From NCBI GenBank assembly GCA_028829895.1, contig CM054178.1, positions 100,864,058 through 100,928,057 on the forward strand: 64,000 nt of DNA, written 5' to 3'. The stretch's first letter is position 1. Every line of letters starts with the position of its first letter. Of the stretch, positions 52,101-63,156 are shown one piece after another. The notes under the pieces were generated by a model that was not told the origin of the DNA, searched no databases, and saw nothing but the letters and a program-made list of their open reading frames with translations. The position numbers were made by a program, and so were the translations under genes. The stretch is from Sinotaia quadrata (Eukaryota; Mollusca; Gastropoda; Architaenioglossa; Viviparidae).

Positions 52101-52490
52101 AACTGTGTCATGATTTTATGATGTACCAGATGATCTGTCATTCTCACAGAACAGAACAAAACTTTTGAATAGTAAGATTTATGTGAAATTATAATTATGG
52201 TATACAATACACAATTTTATATATTGGTATTAAATTTTATTATGCTGTCATAAATTGTTTGAAATAAATGTCAAAGGTTTATTATAACAACATTTATTTT
52301 TTTAAACTTTATTGCATACACTAGTAGTCCTTGAATTTTATAATATTAAGCTCTTGAAAAGTCCTTTAAAAACCCTTGATTTTTTTTTTTCAAAGATCAG
52401 CTATGAACCCTAAGTCAGCATCACCAGTTAATCCACTTTCCCGTGACACATTATGATTTAATGCTTCCCAAGGTCTCTCTAAACTAACAC
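49111..52490 (+). other. Intronic AT-rich DNA with long-period degenerate repeats
   Basis: Contains a CA microsatellite at 50552-50590 and diverged duplicated segments: TGTACTAACAACTCT..ATAGACATTTCCT at about 50370 and 51250, and GATGAACTTTG..TTATGATGTACT at about 51659, 51895 and 52090. No coding sequence recognised. Confidence 0.6.
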
Positions 52491-52492
52491 AG

Positions 52493-52634
52493 TCTATATT
52501 AAAATAACACTGATTGACATTTACTAGATAGAAAATCCACACATAAATAATAATTAATAATTTATATTGAAATAACACTGATTGACATTTACTAGATAGA
52601 AAATCCACACATAAATAATAATGAATAATTTACA
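52493..52634. repeat. Two-copy 68-bp duplication
   Basis: AATAACACTGATTGACATTT then ACTAGATAGAAAATCCACAC occurs at 52503 and 52571, almost identical. Recent tandem duplication. Confidence 0.92.
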
Positions 52635-52854
52635 GATCTGTTCTGTAAATATTTTTCACAATGTGTTTGTTATGTTATTCTATGGCTGTTTTGTAACTTT
52701 ATAGTTTGGTTTTTTTTCTGTACAACCCAATGTAGATGTAACTTAGTTGTGTAGCTCTTAGAACTAAAGAACTGCATCTATGCCCTCATATAAAAGTTCC
52801 TACTACATTGGCAGATAGGACAACTGTTGGTGCATGATCAAGTCTGATGCCAGT

Positions 52855-53195
52855 TACTTTTGTAACTGTAGTCTGTATGTTTGACACATTACTCATTAAC
52901 TTTTGTAACTGTAGTCTGTATGTTTGACACATTACTCATTAACTTTTGCAACTGTAGTCTGTATGTTTGACACATTACTCATTAACTTTTGCAACTGTAG
53001 TTTGTATGTTTGACACATTACTCATTAACTTTTATAACTGTAGTCTGTATGTTTGACACATTACTCATTAACTTTTGTAACTGTAGTTTGTATGTTCGAC
53101 ACATTACTCATTAACTTTTGTAACTGTAGTCTGTATGTTTGACACATTACTCATTAACTTTTGCAACTGTATTCTGTATGTTTGATATGTTAGAG
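52855..53195. repeat. 43-bp minisatellite
   Basis: Eight copies of CTTTTGTAACTGTAGTCTGT, ATGTTTGACACATTACTCAT and TAA, differing by single bases. High identity indicates recent expansion. It sits about 300 bp before the exon at 53500. Confidence 0.95.
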
Positions 53196-53499
53196 AGTCC
53201 TGCACACTAAGGAAGTTTTATTTTCTACTCATTAACTTTGTAGTGGATTTTTCTTTGTACTATTAATAGAATTTCTTTAGAGTACAAGAACTTTTTAACA
53301 ATTTGCTATTTGTGCATAATGCGGCATGTTTTATATTATGTCTATTGGAGATATTTCCGAAAGTTTAACGCTTTCATGCTTCCTTAGTGAGCCTTTGCAG
53401 AAACTAAATTAACAAAATATTTATAAATAATTGTGAAGACTTTTAAAACTTTAGCATGATTTAACTAAACATTTCTACTTTCATTCTTATTTATTGCAG

Positions 53500-53579
53500 A
53501 CCTAGAACTTAGACCTGATATAGAAACTACCATCAAGGCATGCTGGGAGAAAATTGTGGGACCTGACTGTGAAGTTGTG
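53500..53579 (+). CDS. MPDZ: MPDZ/PATJ exon: linker into PDZ4
   Basis: Acceptor TTTATTGCAG ends at 53499, donor GTAAGG starts at 53580. Two bases complete the split Asn codon and 26 codons follow, phase 0 exit. Reads LELRPDIETTIKACWEKIVG, then PDCEVV. The W-x-x-I-x-G..YEIVV pattern just before PDZ4 is present in vertebrate MPDZ/PATJ, so this is the conserved lead-in to PDZ4 and its first strand. Confidence 0.92.
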
Positions 53580-54394
53580 GTAAGGAAATAGTTTCAGTCA
53601 GAATTTTTTTCATGATAATTGAAGTATTAATAAAAGATACAAATCTGTAGTAAAGTTTATATGAATTTGATAATTCTGCATTCCTCTACTTTTCTTAATC
53701 AGAATATTTTTTCTTTAGATAAAAAATACTTATTTGAATGGAACAGAACTGCTTTGCATCTGGAGTTTACTTCAGCTTATTCTGTGATTCTGGTCTTCAG
53801 ATATAATTAATCATTTTTTTAAATGCAGCTAAAATATTTTTATTTGCATTACAAAAGAAAGATCTTTCAAAAATGAAGCTTTATTAATACTGCCACTGTT
53901 ACCACCTTGTTCTGCTCTCTTGCAAAATGTGACAGGTTTTTGATTTATTTGTACTTCACAGTTGCATCATTAATAAATATATACATCCTCTTATGAAGTG
54001 TTGTATTTTCAACATATAGTTTATACTGAACAATAGAATAAATATACCTGGTTAAAGTATTGTCACAATTTCAGAACATATTATTTTTCATCATCATATA
54101 GACAATGCAGCTACACTGTGAACATCTGGAGAAATAGATAAATGTAATTATTTAATGTAATGAATGTTATCATTTGCTATTGCTGGTCCGTTGATATTTA
54201 TGAAAATATTTAACAAAAATTTTTTTTGTACACAAATATTCAGACCATTGCCATTTATAGCATTTGTTTCAGAAAAGGATTTAACATTACCAGACAGGAA
54301 AAAAGCAACCTAAGAGTTGAGAATTTATTTTGAAAGTTGTTATAAAGTCTTATGTTTCTCTTAAATATTAATTAGGATAACTGTAAATATACAG

Positions 54395-54568
54395 GTTGCA
54401 CAACTTTCCAAATTTAAGGAAGGTGGAGGACTTGGTATTTCTCTGGAAGGAACAGTGGATGTAGAGAATGGACAGGAAGTCAGGCCACACCACTACATTG
54501 GGTCCATCCGTCCAGATGGTCCTGTTGGCATGAATGGTCGTCTCAAAACCAATGATGAGCTGCTTGAG
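54395..54568 (+). CDS. MPDZ: MPDZ/PATJ exon: first two thirds of PDZ4
   Basis: Acceptor AATATACAG ends at 54394. The donor is GTTCAA at 54569, a weak match. 58 codons, phase 0 both sides. Reads VAQLSKFKEGGGLGISLEGT with the GLGISLEG binding loop, an insert VDVENGQEVRPHHYIGSIRP, then GPVGMNGRLKTNDELLE. Matches PDZ4 (HVSKFSENSGLGISLEA; GDELLEVNG). The loop between strands 2 and 3 is longer than in the vertebrate domain as I remember it. Retention of the 286-bp intron would add 37 residues before a TAA at 54677. Confidence 0.94.
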
Positions 54569-54754
54569 GTTCAAAATTTTGTTGCTGGAACTCTCTCTTC
54601 TCTTTCTCTCTTTCTAAAACTATTTAGATTTTTCCCTTACATAGATGTGTGGAGAAGTGATACTAATGTAATTTTTTAAAATAAATTAACAATTTATTGT
54701 TAATAAAAACAAAGAAAAGAAAATTATACTTGCAATGTTGCTTTTCAAAAATAA

Positions 54755-54782
54755 GAACTTTATATATATATATATATATATA
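54755..54782. repeat. (TA)n microsatellite in a short intron
   Basis: About eleven TA units within the 286-bp intron between the two PDZ4 exons. Confidence 0.85.
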
Positions 54783-54854
54783 CTGACACACGTGTACACA
54801 TATTCATTATATTGGATCTCATAGTTATCATTTATTATTTTTTTAATCACTTAG

Positions 54855-55256
54855 GTGAATGGAAAGCGACTTTTAGGTCTGAACCATGTGAATGTTGTGG
54901 AGATATTGAAACACTCTCCACAAAATGTTCGACTGGTATGTGCTCGTAAAAAATCTCCTCCTCAGCAAGAGACATTTTTGCCTCACCCTTCTCCCACATC
55001 TGCACCTTTCATACCATCAATGCATTTCTCAGACATCGCTCAAGTCCCTATAACGGGGTCTGAACGGCTCATCAAGGCAAAGTCAGAACAGGCACTGTCA
55101 ACACAGGAACCAGCTCCAGTCGCAGCATCTCTGAACAAAGCCAAATCCCGTTCCTTAGAACCATTGACTGGTTTGGCCATGTGGAGCAGTGAACCAGTAA
55201 TCATTGAGCTAGAAAAGGGAGATCGTGGGCTTGGTTTTAGCATTCTGGACTATCAG
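54855..55256 (+). CDS. MPDZ: MPDZ/PATJ exon: end of PDZ4, linker, start of PDZ5
   Basis: Acceptor TCACTTAG ends at 54854, donor GTTAGC starts at 55257; 134 codons, phase 0 both sides, the second-longest visible exon. Reads VNGKRLLGLNHVNVVEILKH and VRLVCARK, completing PDZ4. A linker rich in Pro, Ser and Ala follows (HPSPTSAPFIPS; two similar basic motifs, LIKAKSEQALS and LNKAKSRSLEP). It ends with GLAMWSSEPVIIELEKGDRG and LGFSILDYQ, the start of PDZ5; LAMW and GLGFSILDYQ are diagnostic of the family. The KAKSxxL motifs look like basophilic kinase sites, which is inference. Confidence 0.95.
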
Positions 55257-55379
55257 GTTAGCATACAATAAGATTGAGATGACTTCATTTTAGTTTAGGA
55301 ACAGTTTATTTTGGAACACTTTGTATAGTAATGACATTAACTGTGTATATGGCCATAAAAAAAATCCAATTATAATTTT

Positions 55380-55590
55380 AAATTCATCATCAAAGGAATT
55401 TAGCTGTATCATTAATTTGACCATCAAAGAATCCAGATGTAATGTTAGTTGGCTGTCAGAGGAATTGTAATATTAAGTAGGCCATTGAAGAATCCACCTG
55501 TAACAGTAAGTTGGCCATCAGAAAGTATCCAGTTGTAATGTTATGGTTGTTCATAAAATAATCCAACCGTATTATTAAGTTGGCTTCATA
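55380..55590. repeat. Degenerate array of about 40-45-bp units
   Basis: Four to five loose copies of CCATCAAAGAATCCAGATGT, AATGTTAGTTGGC within the 634-bp intron inside PDZ5. Confidence 0.7.
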
Positions 55591-55890
55591 TTTACATCTG
55601 ATATGTTTGTCAGAGTTCTTTTAATTCATATTGCATATGCATTTTGTCAGGTGAATTATTAATATTTTCAATAAACTTCAAGCAGTAAATACTTGAAGCT
55701 AAGAACTCTAAAGTATTCTGTGTTTGTTTTTTTCTTGATCTTGAATATCCATATGAAAAATTAAATATGGCACACTTAGATTTTAATCCATATAATTGAT
55801 GACCTCATATAATTATGAAGAGAAAAATCTGTTTACTGCTTTTGTGATACCATCTCAGCTTAATTTTTTTGTTTGTTGTACACTTCAAAG

Positions 55891-56133
55891 GATCCAATGA
55901 ATCCAAATGAGACTGTCATTGTGATTCGAAGCTTAGTTCCTGGTGGGGCTGCTCAGCAGGATGGCAGGCTAGTCCCTGGTGACCGCCTCATGTTTGTCAA
56001 TGATACCAATGTGGAGCAGGCATCACTAGACGAAGCAGCTCAAGCACTGAAGGGAGCACCCAAGGGTGTTGTACGCATTGGTGTGGCCAAACCCCTTCCT
56101 TTGTCTGAAACACCTTTCCGTGGTGAGACACAG
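55891..56133 (+). CDS. MPDZ: MPDZ/PATJ exon: rest of PDZ5
   Basis: Acceptor CACTTCAAAG ends at 55890 (a poor match beyond AG, pyrimidines lie further upstream); donor GTAGGA starts at 56134; 81 codons, phase 0 both sides. Reads DPMNPNETVIVIRSLVPGGA, QQDGRLVPGDRLMFVNDTNV, then LDEAAQALKGAPKGVVRIGV and AKPLPL. It joins SILDYQ directly to DPMNP, as in vertebrate PDZ5 (LDYQDP..). ALKGAP and RIGVAKPLPL are close to the human sequence as I recall it, so this is among the most conserved stretches of the window. Confidence 0.95.
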
Positions 56134-56449
56134 GTAGGATGCATTTGCTAAGGAAATCAATGTTTTAAATTTGAATATATTCTAAATGGTTTATTCTTGA
56201 TAGAATTTGAGGAAATTACTTACTATAAATTTGAATGCAGGGGTGAAAGTTCTTTAAAAAAATTAACAGAAAGTTCTGTTAATTCAAATTTGTCCATGAG
56301 AATAAACAACAGGATTGTTAGATTTTCTATTTTCTTGCTTTTAACCCGTTCAGTGTCAGGTGGAAATGTGTTAGCTGACACCGCTGTGTCAGGCTGTTTT
56401 GACGTTTACCGATAATTGAATGGGTCATTGTACTAAAAAATTAAAAGCG

Positions 56450-56860
56450 ACTGTAATTATTAATTTTAATTATTACCTATTATAGACATATGAAGGAATT
56501 TTAAAAGTATTATTTTAAATTTATTTCAAATTCAGAAATAAATAAATAATAAAAAGTTTTCTTATGTTTTTGTAGAACTTGCGAATTTCGGCATCGTTTT
56601 TTTTTTTTTAACAAGTCTACTAAAAATTCAAAGCAAGTATATTCCAAAAAGATTTTCAAATTAAGTATTACAGACATACTAAGGAATTTTAAAAGTATTA
56701 TTTTAATTTATTTCAAATAATAATAAAAAGTTTTCTTATCTTTTTGTTGAACTTGTGAACATTTTCATTGTTTTTTTGTTGTTTGTTTTTACAAGTCTAC
56801 TAAAAAAATTAAAGCGAGTATAATTTTAAAAATATTTTCAAATTAAGTATTTCATTATAG
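56450..56860. repeat. Two-copy duplication, about 205-215 bp
   Basis: GGAATTTTAAAAGTATTATT, then AATAAAAAGTTTTCTTATST-type sequence and ACAAGTCTACTAAAAA recur in the same order at about 56494 and 56692 with moderate divergence. Confidence 0.87.
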
Positions 56861-57599
56861 GGCATCTTTTGTACTTTACACCGAGTTCAGTTTACAGTCA
56901 GTGGTTGTTCTTTCATTACTTAGGATAACATACTTCACCTGACTGATGCCATACATTTGATTTGTTTGTTTTTCATCTATTGTCTTTAATAAAATAATAA
57001 AATCTGATTATTCATTTTTAAAAATTATTAGCCATCTGTCAAAATGCTTGTAACAATTTCAAACAGTAATTAAAACCATTTTTCTATAATCCATTGATGC
57101 AAAGGCATTTTTCACTTCCCCATTTTACAATAAATACATTTTAAAATGCATATTAAGTAATGCCATTTTCTTTGAAAAGTAAAATAAATTTCATTGCTTT
57201 GATCAAAATAATTATTAGTAAACCATAATATGATCGTTGATCAGGAGGCTATTTTTTCCAAAGTACATTCTGATGAAAAGAGGTGTTCAACTTGAATTTG
57301 GATTTTTTAGAAAATGTTTTATGTGAATATTTTCTCAAATGAGTGAACTGTTGAGGTGACCTTTGTACTTTTTAGTAATAATATTTCACTTATTTCACTT
57401 TGTATTAAAACAATTAAATTTTATCACTGGTAACAGAGTAAGCAGTGTAAACTAAATAAGCAGGCTATTCTAAATAAGCAGGCTATTAATATTTTTTAAA
57501 AAGGAAATTATTTAAAATCACTACAAAATTTATTTTAAAAAAGTAGAACAGTGAAAAGATGATTTTCTTCAGTAATATGTTATTATAATTTAATACATT

Positions 57600-57798
57600 A
57601 AACAGTATTAGTTTTAAAAAAATAAATTAAACATTATCATTTGAAATAAAATAAATTAAACAGAACTATTTGAAATAAAATAAATTAAACAATATCATTT
57701 TATATAAAATAAATTAAACAGAACTATTTGAAATAAATTAAACAGAACTATTTGAAATAAAATAAATTAAACAATACTATTTGAAATAAAATAAACGG
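57600..57798. repeat. AT-rich minisatellite, left part
   Basis: Copies of AAATAAAATAAATTAAACAG then TACTATTTG (about 29 bp, some shortened). Cut at 57799 by the Tigger-like element. Confidence 0.9.
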
Positions 57799-57800
57799 TA

Positions 57801-59599
57801 CAGTCAAACCCGGATATGTCGACGGCCTAGGGGTTTGCCAAAAAGTGTCGAGATAACTGATGATCGAGATTACCAAAGACCAATATGGCGGCAATATATT
57901 ACAGTACTATAACATGCGGTTGAAATTTATTTATGTACATGATGTGCGTTAATGATCGAGAATGTATATGACGTGTTTGGTGATTTATTTTTACACAACA
58001 GCGTTGCCGCAATTTGTTTGATGACACAATTGGCATGCGATAAAATTGTACATACATGTTTGCTAACAACAAAAGGTTTATGTACATGCGGTTAATATGG
58101 TTTCTTTACAAAGTCTAAAATGCTCTATTGCTTTTTGCCTTTAACAGTCTACTTGAAAACAAATGCTTCACTATTACATATAACGTGCTTGAAATTTCTT
58201 TATGTACATGATGTGCGTTAATAAATGAGAATGCACATGTTTTTGATTTTTTACACAACAGTGTTGCCGTGATTTATATGATGACGCAATCGGCAGGCTA
58301 TTGTACATACACTGTACATTGTTTGCTAACAACAAAAGGCTTATGTGTACCAACTAACAGCAGAGATTTAACAGGACATGTATACAGTAAAATGTACAAA
58401 CTTTTCATTATATTCCCCAGCATTGCAAACACAAAGATCGCTCACAAAATCACAAAAAACCTGCGGGGTGTACACTGTAGTTCGATTTTACAAAAAGCTA
58501 ACCAGTGTCAAAATTAAATTCATGAGTCATTTCGCTCTGACACAGCTCTGTATCGTACACGTAGTTAATTCAAAAGCGGGCTAATTAACATAAAAGAGGT
58601 GTGAGCCAGTTGAAAGACATCGATAACTAACATTTTCAAAAGCCGGTGATGATTAGTCCTGGGATCGAGATAACTAATGTTAAGTGGTGATTTGGGCCCT
58701 CTTTTGTGCTCGAGATACATGTACAGTACAAAGAAAGAAAGAAGCAAACAAACAGACATTGCATTAGTGTTCGGCGACATAACTGATAAGAAAATGCTAC
58801 GACATTTGGGAATTTGGCCCACCATCGATTCTCAATACAAACCTTTCATTATACACATATGTACTGTACATGTATTCTCCAACATTGCAAACACAAAGAT
58901 TGCTCACAAAATCAAAAAAAAAAACTGCAGGGTGCACAGGTAGTTCGTTTTTACAAAAAGCTAACTAAGTATTAAAATTAAAGTCGTGAGTCATTTTGTG
59001 TCTGTGTGTGTGACTGTGTGTGTTTCGCTCACACTCCAGAAGCTGCAATACACCTTTCACCTTCATGATGTTCTCAGTCTTGGTTTGCTTCTAAGGTGGA
59101 GGGCAGGAGGAAGGGGGTGAAACAGGCACTTATTAGGCACACACCCTCAACCGCTCTCCAACGGGCGGTGGGTGGGGGTGCGAAGCCACCTCTGAAAGTA
59201 TCATACAAACGGTTACTTCAAAAGTGGGCTAACTAGCATGAAGGCAACAGTGTGCCTATTTTGCCCGTGGCAAACATCGTGCCTGATGAGGAAACAATGC
59301 CCTTCTAAGTTTAAGCTGCAGTTTGTTAACAAGCCATGACCTTTTATTGTTAGCGAGATGGCGAAGAGGCATCAGTAACTAACATTTTCAAAAGCCATCA
59401 CAGGGGTCGAGGTAACCGATTTAAGTCGCGTTTTTGGCCCTCTTTTGTGCCCGAGATCCTAGGGTTCGGCGACATAAAAGAATCGACGTAACTGATGAGA
59501 AAATGCTAAGGCAAAGAAGGAATTTGGCGGTTCCACTTCAAAAATGTCAACTTACTAGGGTTGACAAGTTAACCAATGCCAAGATAGTGGGTTCGATTG
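57801..59599. mobile_element. pogo/Tigger-like DNA element, 1799 bp, non-autonomous
   Basis: Ends CAGTCAAACCCGG (57801) and GTGGGTTCGATTG (to 59599), an imperfect inverted repeat (CAGTCAAACCC/CAATCGAACCC, 9 of 11) flanked by TA at 57799-57800 and 59600-59601. This fits the Tc1-mariner superfamily, pogo/Tigger branch, whose ends begin CAGT..AACCC. No transposase was found. The interior holds repeated motifs: TCGAGATAACTGAT-like (several), GCAAACACAAAGATCGCTCA (58426, 58886), GGCCCTCTTTTGTGC (58695, 59438) and ATGTACATGATGTGCGTTAA (57933, 58202), so it has grown by internal duplication. Open frames inside are unrecognised. Confidence 0.78.
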
Positions 59600-59601
59600 T
59601 A

Positions 59602-59735
59602 CTATTTTAAATAAAATAAATTAAACAGTACTATTTTAAATAAAGTAAATTAACAGTACTGTGTTAAATAAAATAAACAGTATGGTTTTAAAATAAAATA
59701 AATTAAACAGTACTATTTTAAATAAAATGAATTAC
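59602..59735. repeat. AT-rich minisatellite, right part
   Basis: Continues the 57600-57798 array with four or five copies of AAATAAATTAAACAGTACTA. The TA at the insertion point is part of the unit's AGTACT. Confidence 0.9.
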
Positions 59736-61532
59736 ATTGTAACAGTATGCTATATAGAGTAATATACCAACAAATTGAAAACGTTTTGCAAAATTTCATT
59801 TATAGAATACCCAGTATAAATGAATTTGTAGGAAAATGAAAATTTTCCTCCAATTTTTCTTTCTTTGATGATGTAATTTAAACATTTTTGAAATTAATAG
59901 CACCAGTCAGTTCCCACAGAAAATTCTAATTTGCATATAATAAGCACATAAATATCATACTTTTGGTTTGTCTGATTACTCCCCTTTGATAGTCCAGGGA
60001 ATATGTACTTAAAAAGTGTATAGTGAAAAAACTTACATAAATTAAAAAACTTTAAAAAAAAAAAAAATAAGCATGAGATTCTGAACTTGAATAAATTAGA
60101 AAACCCACTTTTGAATTTTTTTTCAATTTAGCTGGGTTTTTCCAGACAGCATCACATATATTCAAATACTAATAGCTTTGAATAATTATTTGTGATGACC
60201 CAAACATATATATAATTACAGATTCGCTGAATGTGTTTAGCTTCATGTGTTTGTGTCATGAAGAAGTCTATTTTTCCATTTATTATTATTTCATTTACTT
60301 AATTTAAGCACATGACTAATGTGTGTAGGTTTTCATTGTAATAAGCAAGGAACCATTATGTAACAATGCAATTTGAGTGTTAAGTATCTTTTACTTTTAG
60401 CAAAATAGTAATAGTTGCATTTTTATTTATTACTATCAAATGATTATCGATGTTGGTGAATTATATTTCCTCTTTTACTACTAATGTAGTTTTTCCACAT
60501 TTTCCCTAAAGATGTACTTTTTAAAAAAAACCACTCGTATAAATATATAAAGAATTGATATTTAATTGTATCTGTAAGAAACATGAAATTAAACATTTTA
60601 TACTTGTAGTTGCAGTAGTTTGAATTTTGGAACTTTCACCCCTGTGTTTTAAATGGCTTGTTCAGGGCAAAATTGTTGGACAAAATTATTTATTATTAAT
60701 TTTGAATTTTTTTTTTAACTTCTTTTTCACGTCTAGTTGTTTATGGAAATTGTTTATTTTATATTTGAATGTGTTTTAAACTGCTTATTCAAACCAAAGT
60801 TGTTTGTGGAAATTATTTTGTTGTCTAAACTGCTTACCCATCAGCAGAGGTATTTAATTTTATTTTTCTCTTATGTAAATTTAATCATGACAAAACAGTT
60901 TATTAAAAATACCTGGTGGCATTTTTAATTGCCAAAAGAAATTAAAAACAACAAAATCCAGTTTTTGTATCTTTAGAATGTTGAAGGAGTAGTTTATATT
61001 TCACTTGAACCTCCTATAACATGGTACAAATGGTATCTTGACATATACCTTTTTGTGTTGTAAGAGTTTGTGTCAACATTTTCTTTTGCACACCATATTC
61101 AAGAATTCACCAGGTTCATTGTGCTGGAACATTTTTGTAAAATTCTTTAGAGAATTCAGCATTCAAAGAGAGTTTAAGTTGGTAAAATAGATCCTATCTA
61201 CCAGAGTTAAGATGGATTGATACTATCAGCAAAAGATGGATTGATAAAATTAATATAATTTGTTAAATACATTCATATGTGATCTTTAATTTTTCATATG
61301 TTTACATATTTTCTGTTAGCATTGATTGACACTGACATTTGCCAACTCATTTATTTAGAAACAAAGTGCAGAGAGAGAAAATTACTGCTTGAAGGAAAAA
61401 GGCATGTCATTATTTTAATTTTGACAGAATTCATATCTCTAATTCAACATAGGAAACAAAGAGATGAACAGGGGCAGCTTTTTTAAAGACATACTTGTAA
61501 TTTGTTAATGTATTAATGTCATTGAATTATGC

Positions 61533-61586
<54 letters not shown>

Positions 61587-61602
61587 ACATGTGTGTGTGT
61601 GT
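61533..61602. repeat. (TG)n microsatellite
   Basis: About 33 TG units with one CACA interruption; the longest dinucleotide run in the window. Likely Z-DNA-prone and length-polymorphic. Confidence 0.95.
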
Positions 61603-61944
61603 ATTAATAGATAGATTGATAATATTGGCTGTAGAAATATGAATAAAATACTGTAGCAATTTTATTAAGTTTAGAAAAGAAAATTATTCTGGCTTGATTT
61701 AATTTTTTTTCATAATATGCTGTATTATTTACTTTTATCAATCTTTTACACATTATTTTCTTGCTAGGATAGTGATTCTGGTACCATACTTTCCTTTTTA
61801 TATAAATTTAAACATATATATACACACACTTGTGTTTGTATATATGCATATTTGTATATATAAGTGTGGGTGCATTTTTCTGATTGATTTAGTGACTGTT
61901 TTAATACTTATATAAGACATTCTGGCAAAGGAATAAAAACATTG

Positions 61945-62110
61945 TAGACTACTATTAAGGAAGTTATGGATCAAATAATTGTAAAAGCATTATAATAGTA
62001 TAATGTTTTAAATAAATTAATCCTTTGTTGTTTTGAAATATTATCAAGGAAGTTGTGGATCAAATAATTGTAAAAGCATTAATAGTACTATGTTTTAAAT
62101 ATATTAATCC
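61945..62110. repeat. Two-copy duplication, about 88 bp
   Basis: GGATCAAATAATTGTAAAAG, then ATGTTTTAAATAAATTAATC, occurs at about 61969 and 62058. Confidence 0.88.
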
Positions 62111-62469
62111 ATTGTTTTTCAGTATGCCACATGAAAGCACTTTACAGTTAATGTATAATGACACAAATTATATACTGGTAGTCTTAGTTCTTATTTGTAG
62201 AAAATGTATTAGTCATTACTCTTGAAATGATGTGGGATTGATTAGTGATTCTGAGATAATTTCTTTTTAGGTGAAAAATTTAGAGATAATTTTTTTTCCT
62301 GTGCATGCTTGCTTGTTGGATGTTGAGATTTTAGTTTGAGCTTGGTTTTGAAAAGCAACTACTATACGCTTCATGATTTTTATTTGCAGCTAGTTTTTAT
62401 ATTTCATGAATTTTATTTTTAAATTTGTGATCTTTTTGCATTTTGGATTTGGGCTTTTTCTATCCACAG

Positions 62470-63156
62470 TTTTTCCCGTTTGGTGCACAGGCGCAGGTCT
62501 CTGAGAGTACTCCTATCTCAAATGCTTTAGTTTCTGAACTTGCCAGTAGCTTTGGCAAAACAGTAGGCATTACCAGTACTGTTATGTCTGGAAAAGAAAC
62601 TTTACCTGAGAGTGCCACAATCACTGTAACACATGGTAATCTCTCCATGGCTTCTTGGGACTCCTCATCTAGTGAAGCAGAAAACAAGAGTAGTAGGGGC
62701 AGTACTATGCAGCGTAAAGACAGCTTTTATGAAACTGATGAAGAATCTCATACTCCAAGACACACTTCCCCTCTTAAACAAAAAAAGCTTGCAGAGGAGC
62801 CACCTCCATCATATGAGAGTGCAGTGGAAGTGTCTAGAGAGGTCACTAACATTATGCACCCTCCACCTCTGCCACCCCATCCACAAACAAGGCATCCACA
62901 AGATATTGGTGGGCAGATGCATGATGGTGCTTATGAGAATGTTGTTTCAGGCTTTCATCAAGAGTTGATGATGGTAGTGAAGAACAAAGGTATGGCACCC
63001 CTGCCATCCTATGAAGAAGCCATTTTAGGTAGCGGTGAAGTTGATGTGACAGAAGCACCTCCCATACCCCCCAGAGGTGAATCCAAAGGAAAGTCTGGTA
63101 CTGAGACTTTGACAGTAGCTGGAGATGCAAGAGAAGGCAGTGCTGACCTGGATCAG
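62470..63156 (+). CDS. MPDZ: MPDZ/PATJ exon: proline-rich linker after PDZ5
   Basis: Acceptor TATCCACAG ends at 62469; 229 codons, phase 0 both sides, with donor GTACAA at 63157, or GTATGT at 63166 adding three codons. Longest visible exon and no PDZ domain. It starts FFPFGAQAQVSESTPISN, then Ser/Thr-rich sequence, a basic-acidic patch (RKDSFYETDEESHTPRHTSP), and proline motifs: PPPSYES (PPSY at 62803-62814), PPPLPPHP (about 62853), LPSYEEA (63001) and APPIPPRGE (about 63056). PPxY and LPxY motifs bind WW domains; PxxPxR can bind SH3 domains (established). Binding here is inferred. Coding call rests on splice phase and a long clean frame following PDZ5. Confidence 0.88.

Larger units (their letters stand above)
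56134..62469 (+). other. 6336-bp intron after PDZ5
   Basis: Contains a possible MITE remnant (56343-56425), a two-copy duplication (56450-56860), the Tigger-like element in its minisatellite (57600-59735), a TG microsatellite (61533-61602) and a two-copy duplication (61945-62110). The interval 59740-61530 is plain AT-rich DNA with no recognisable coding sequence. Confidence 0.75.
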
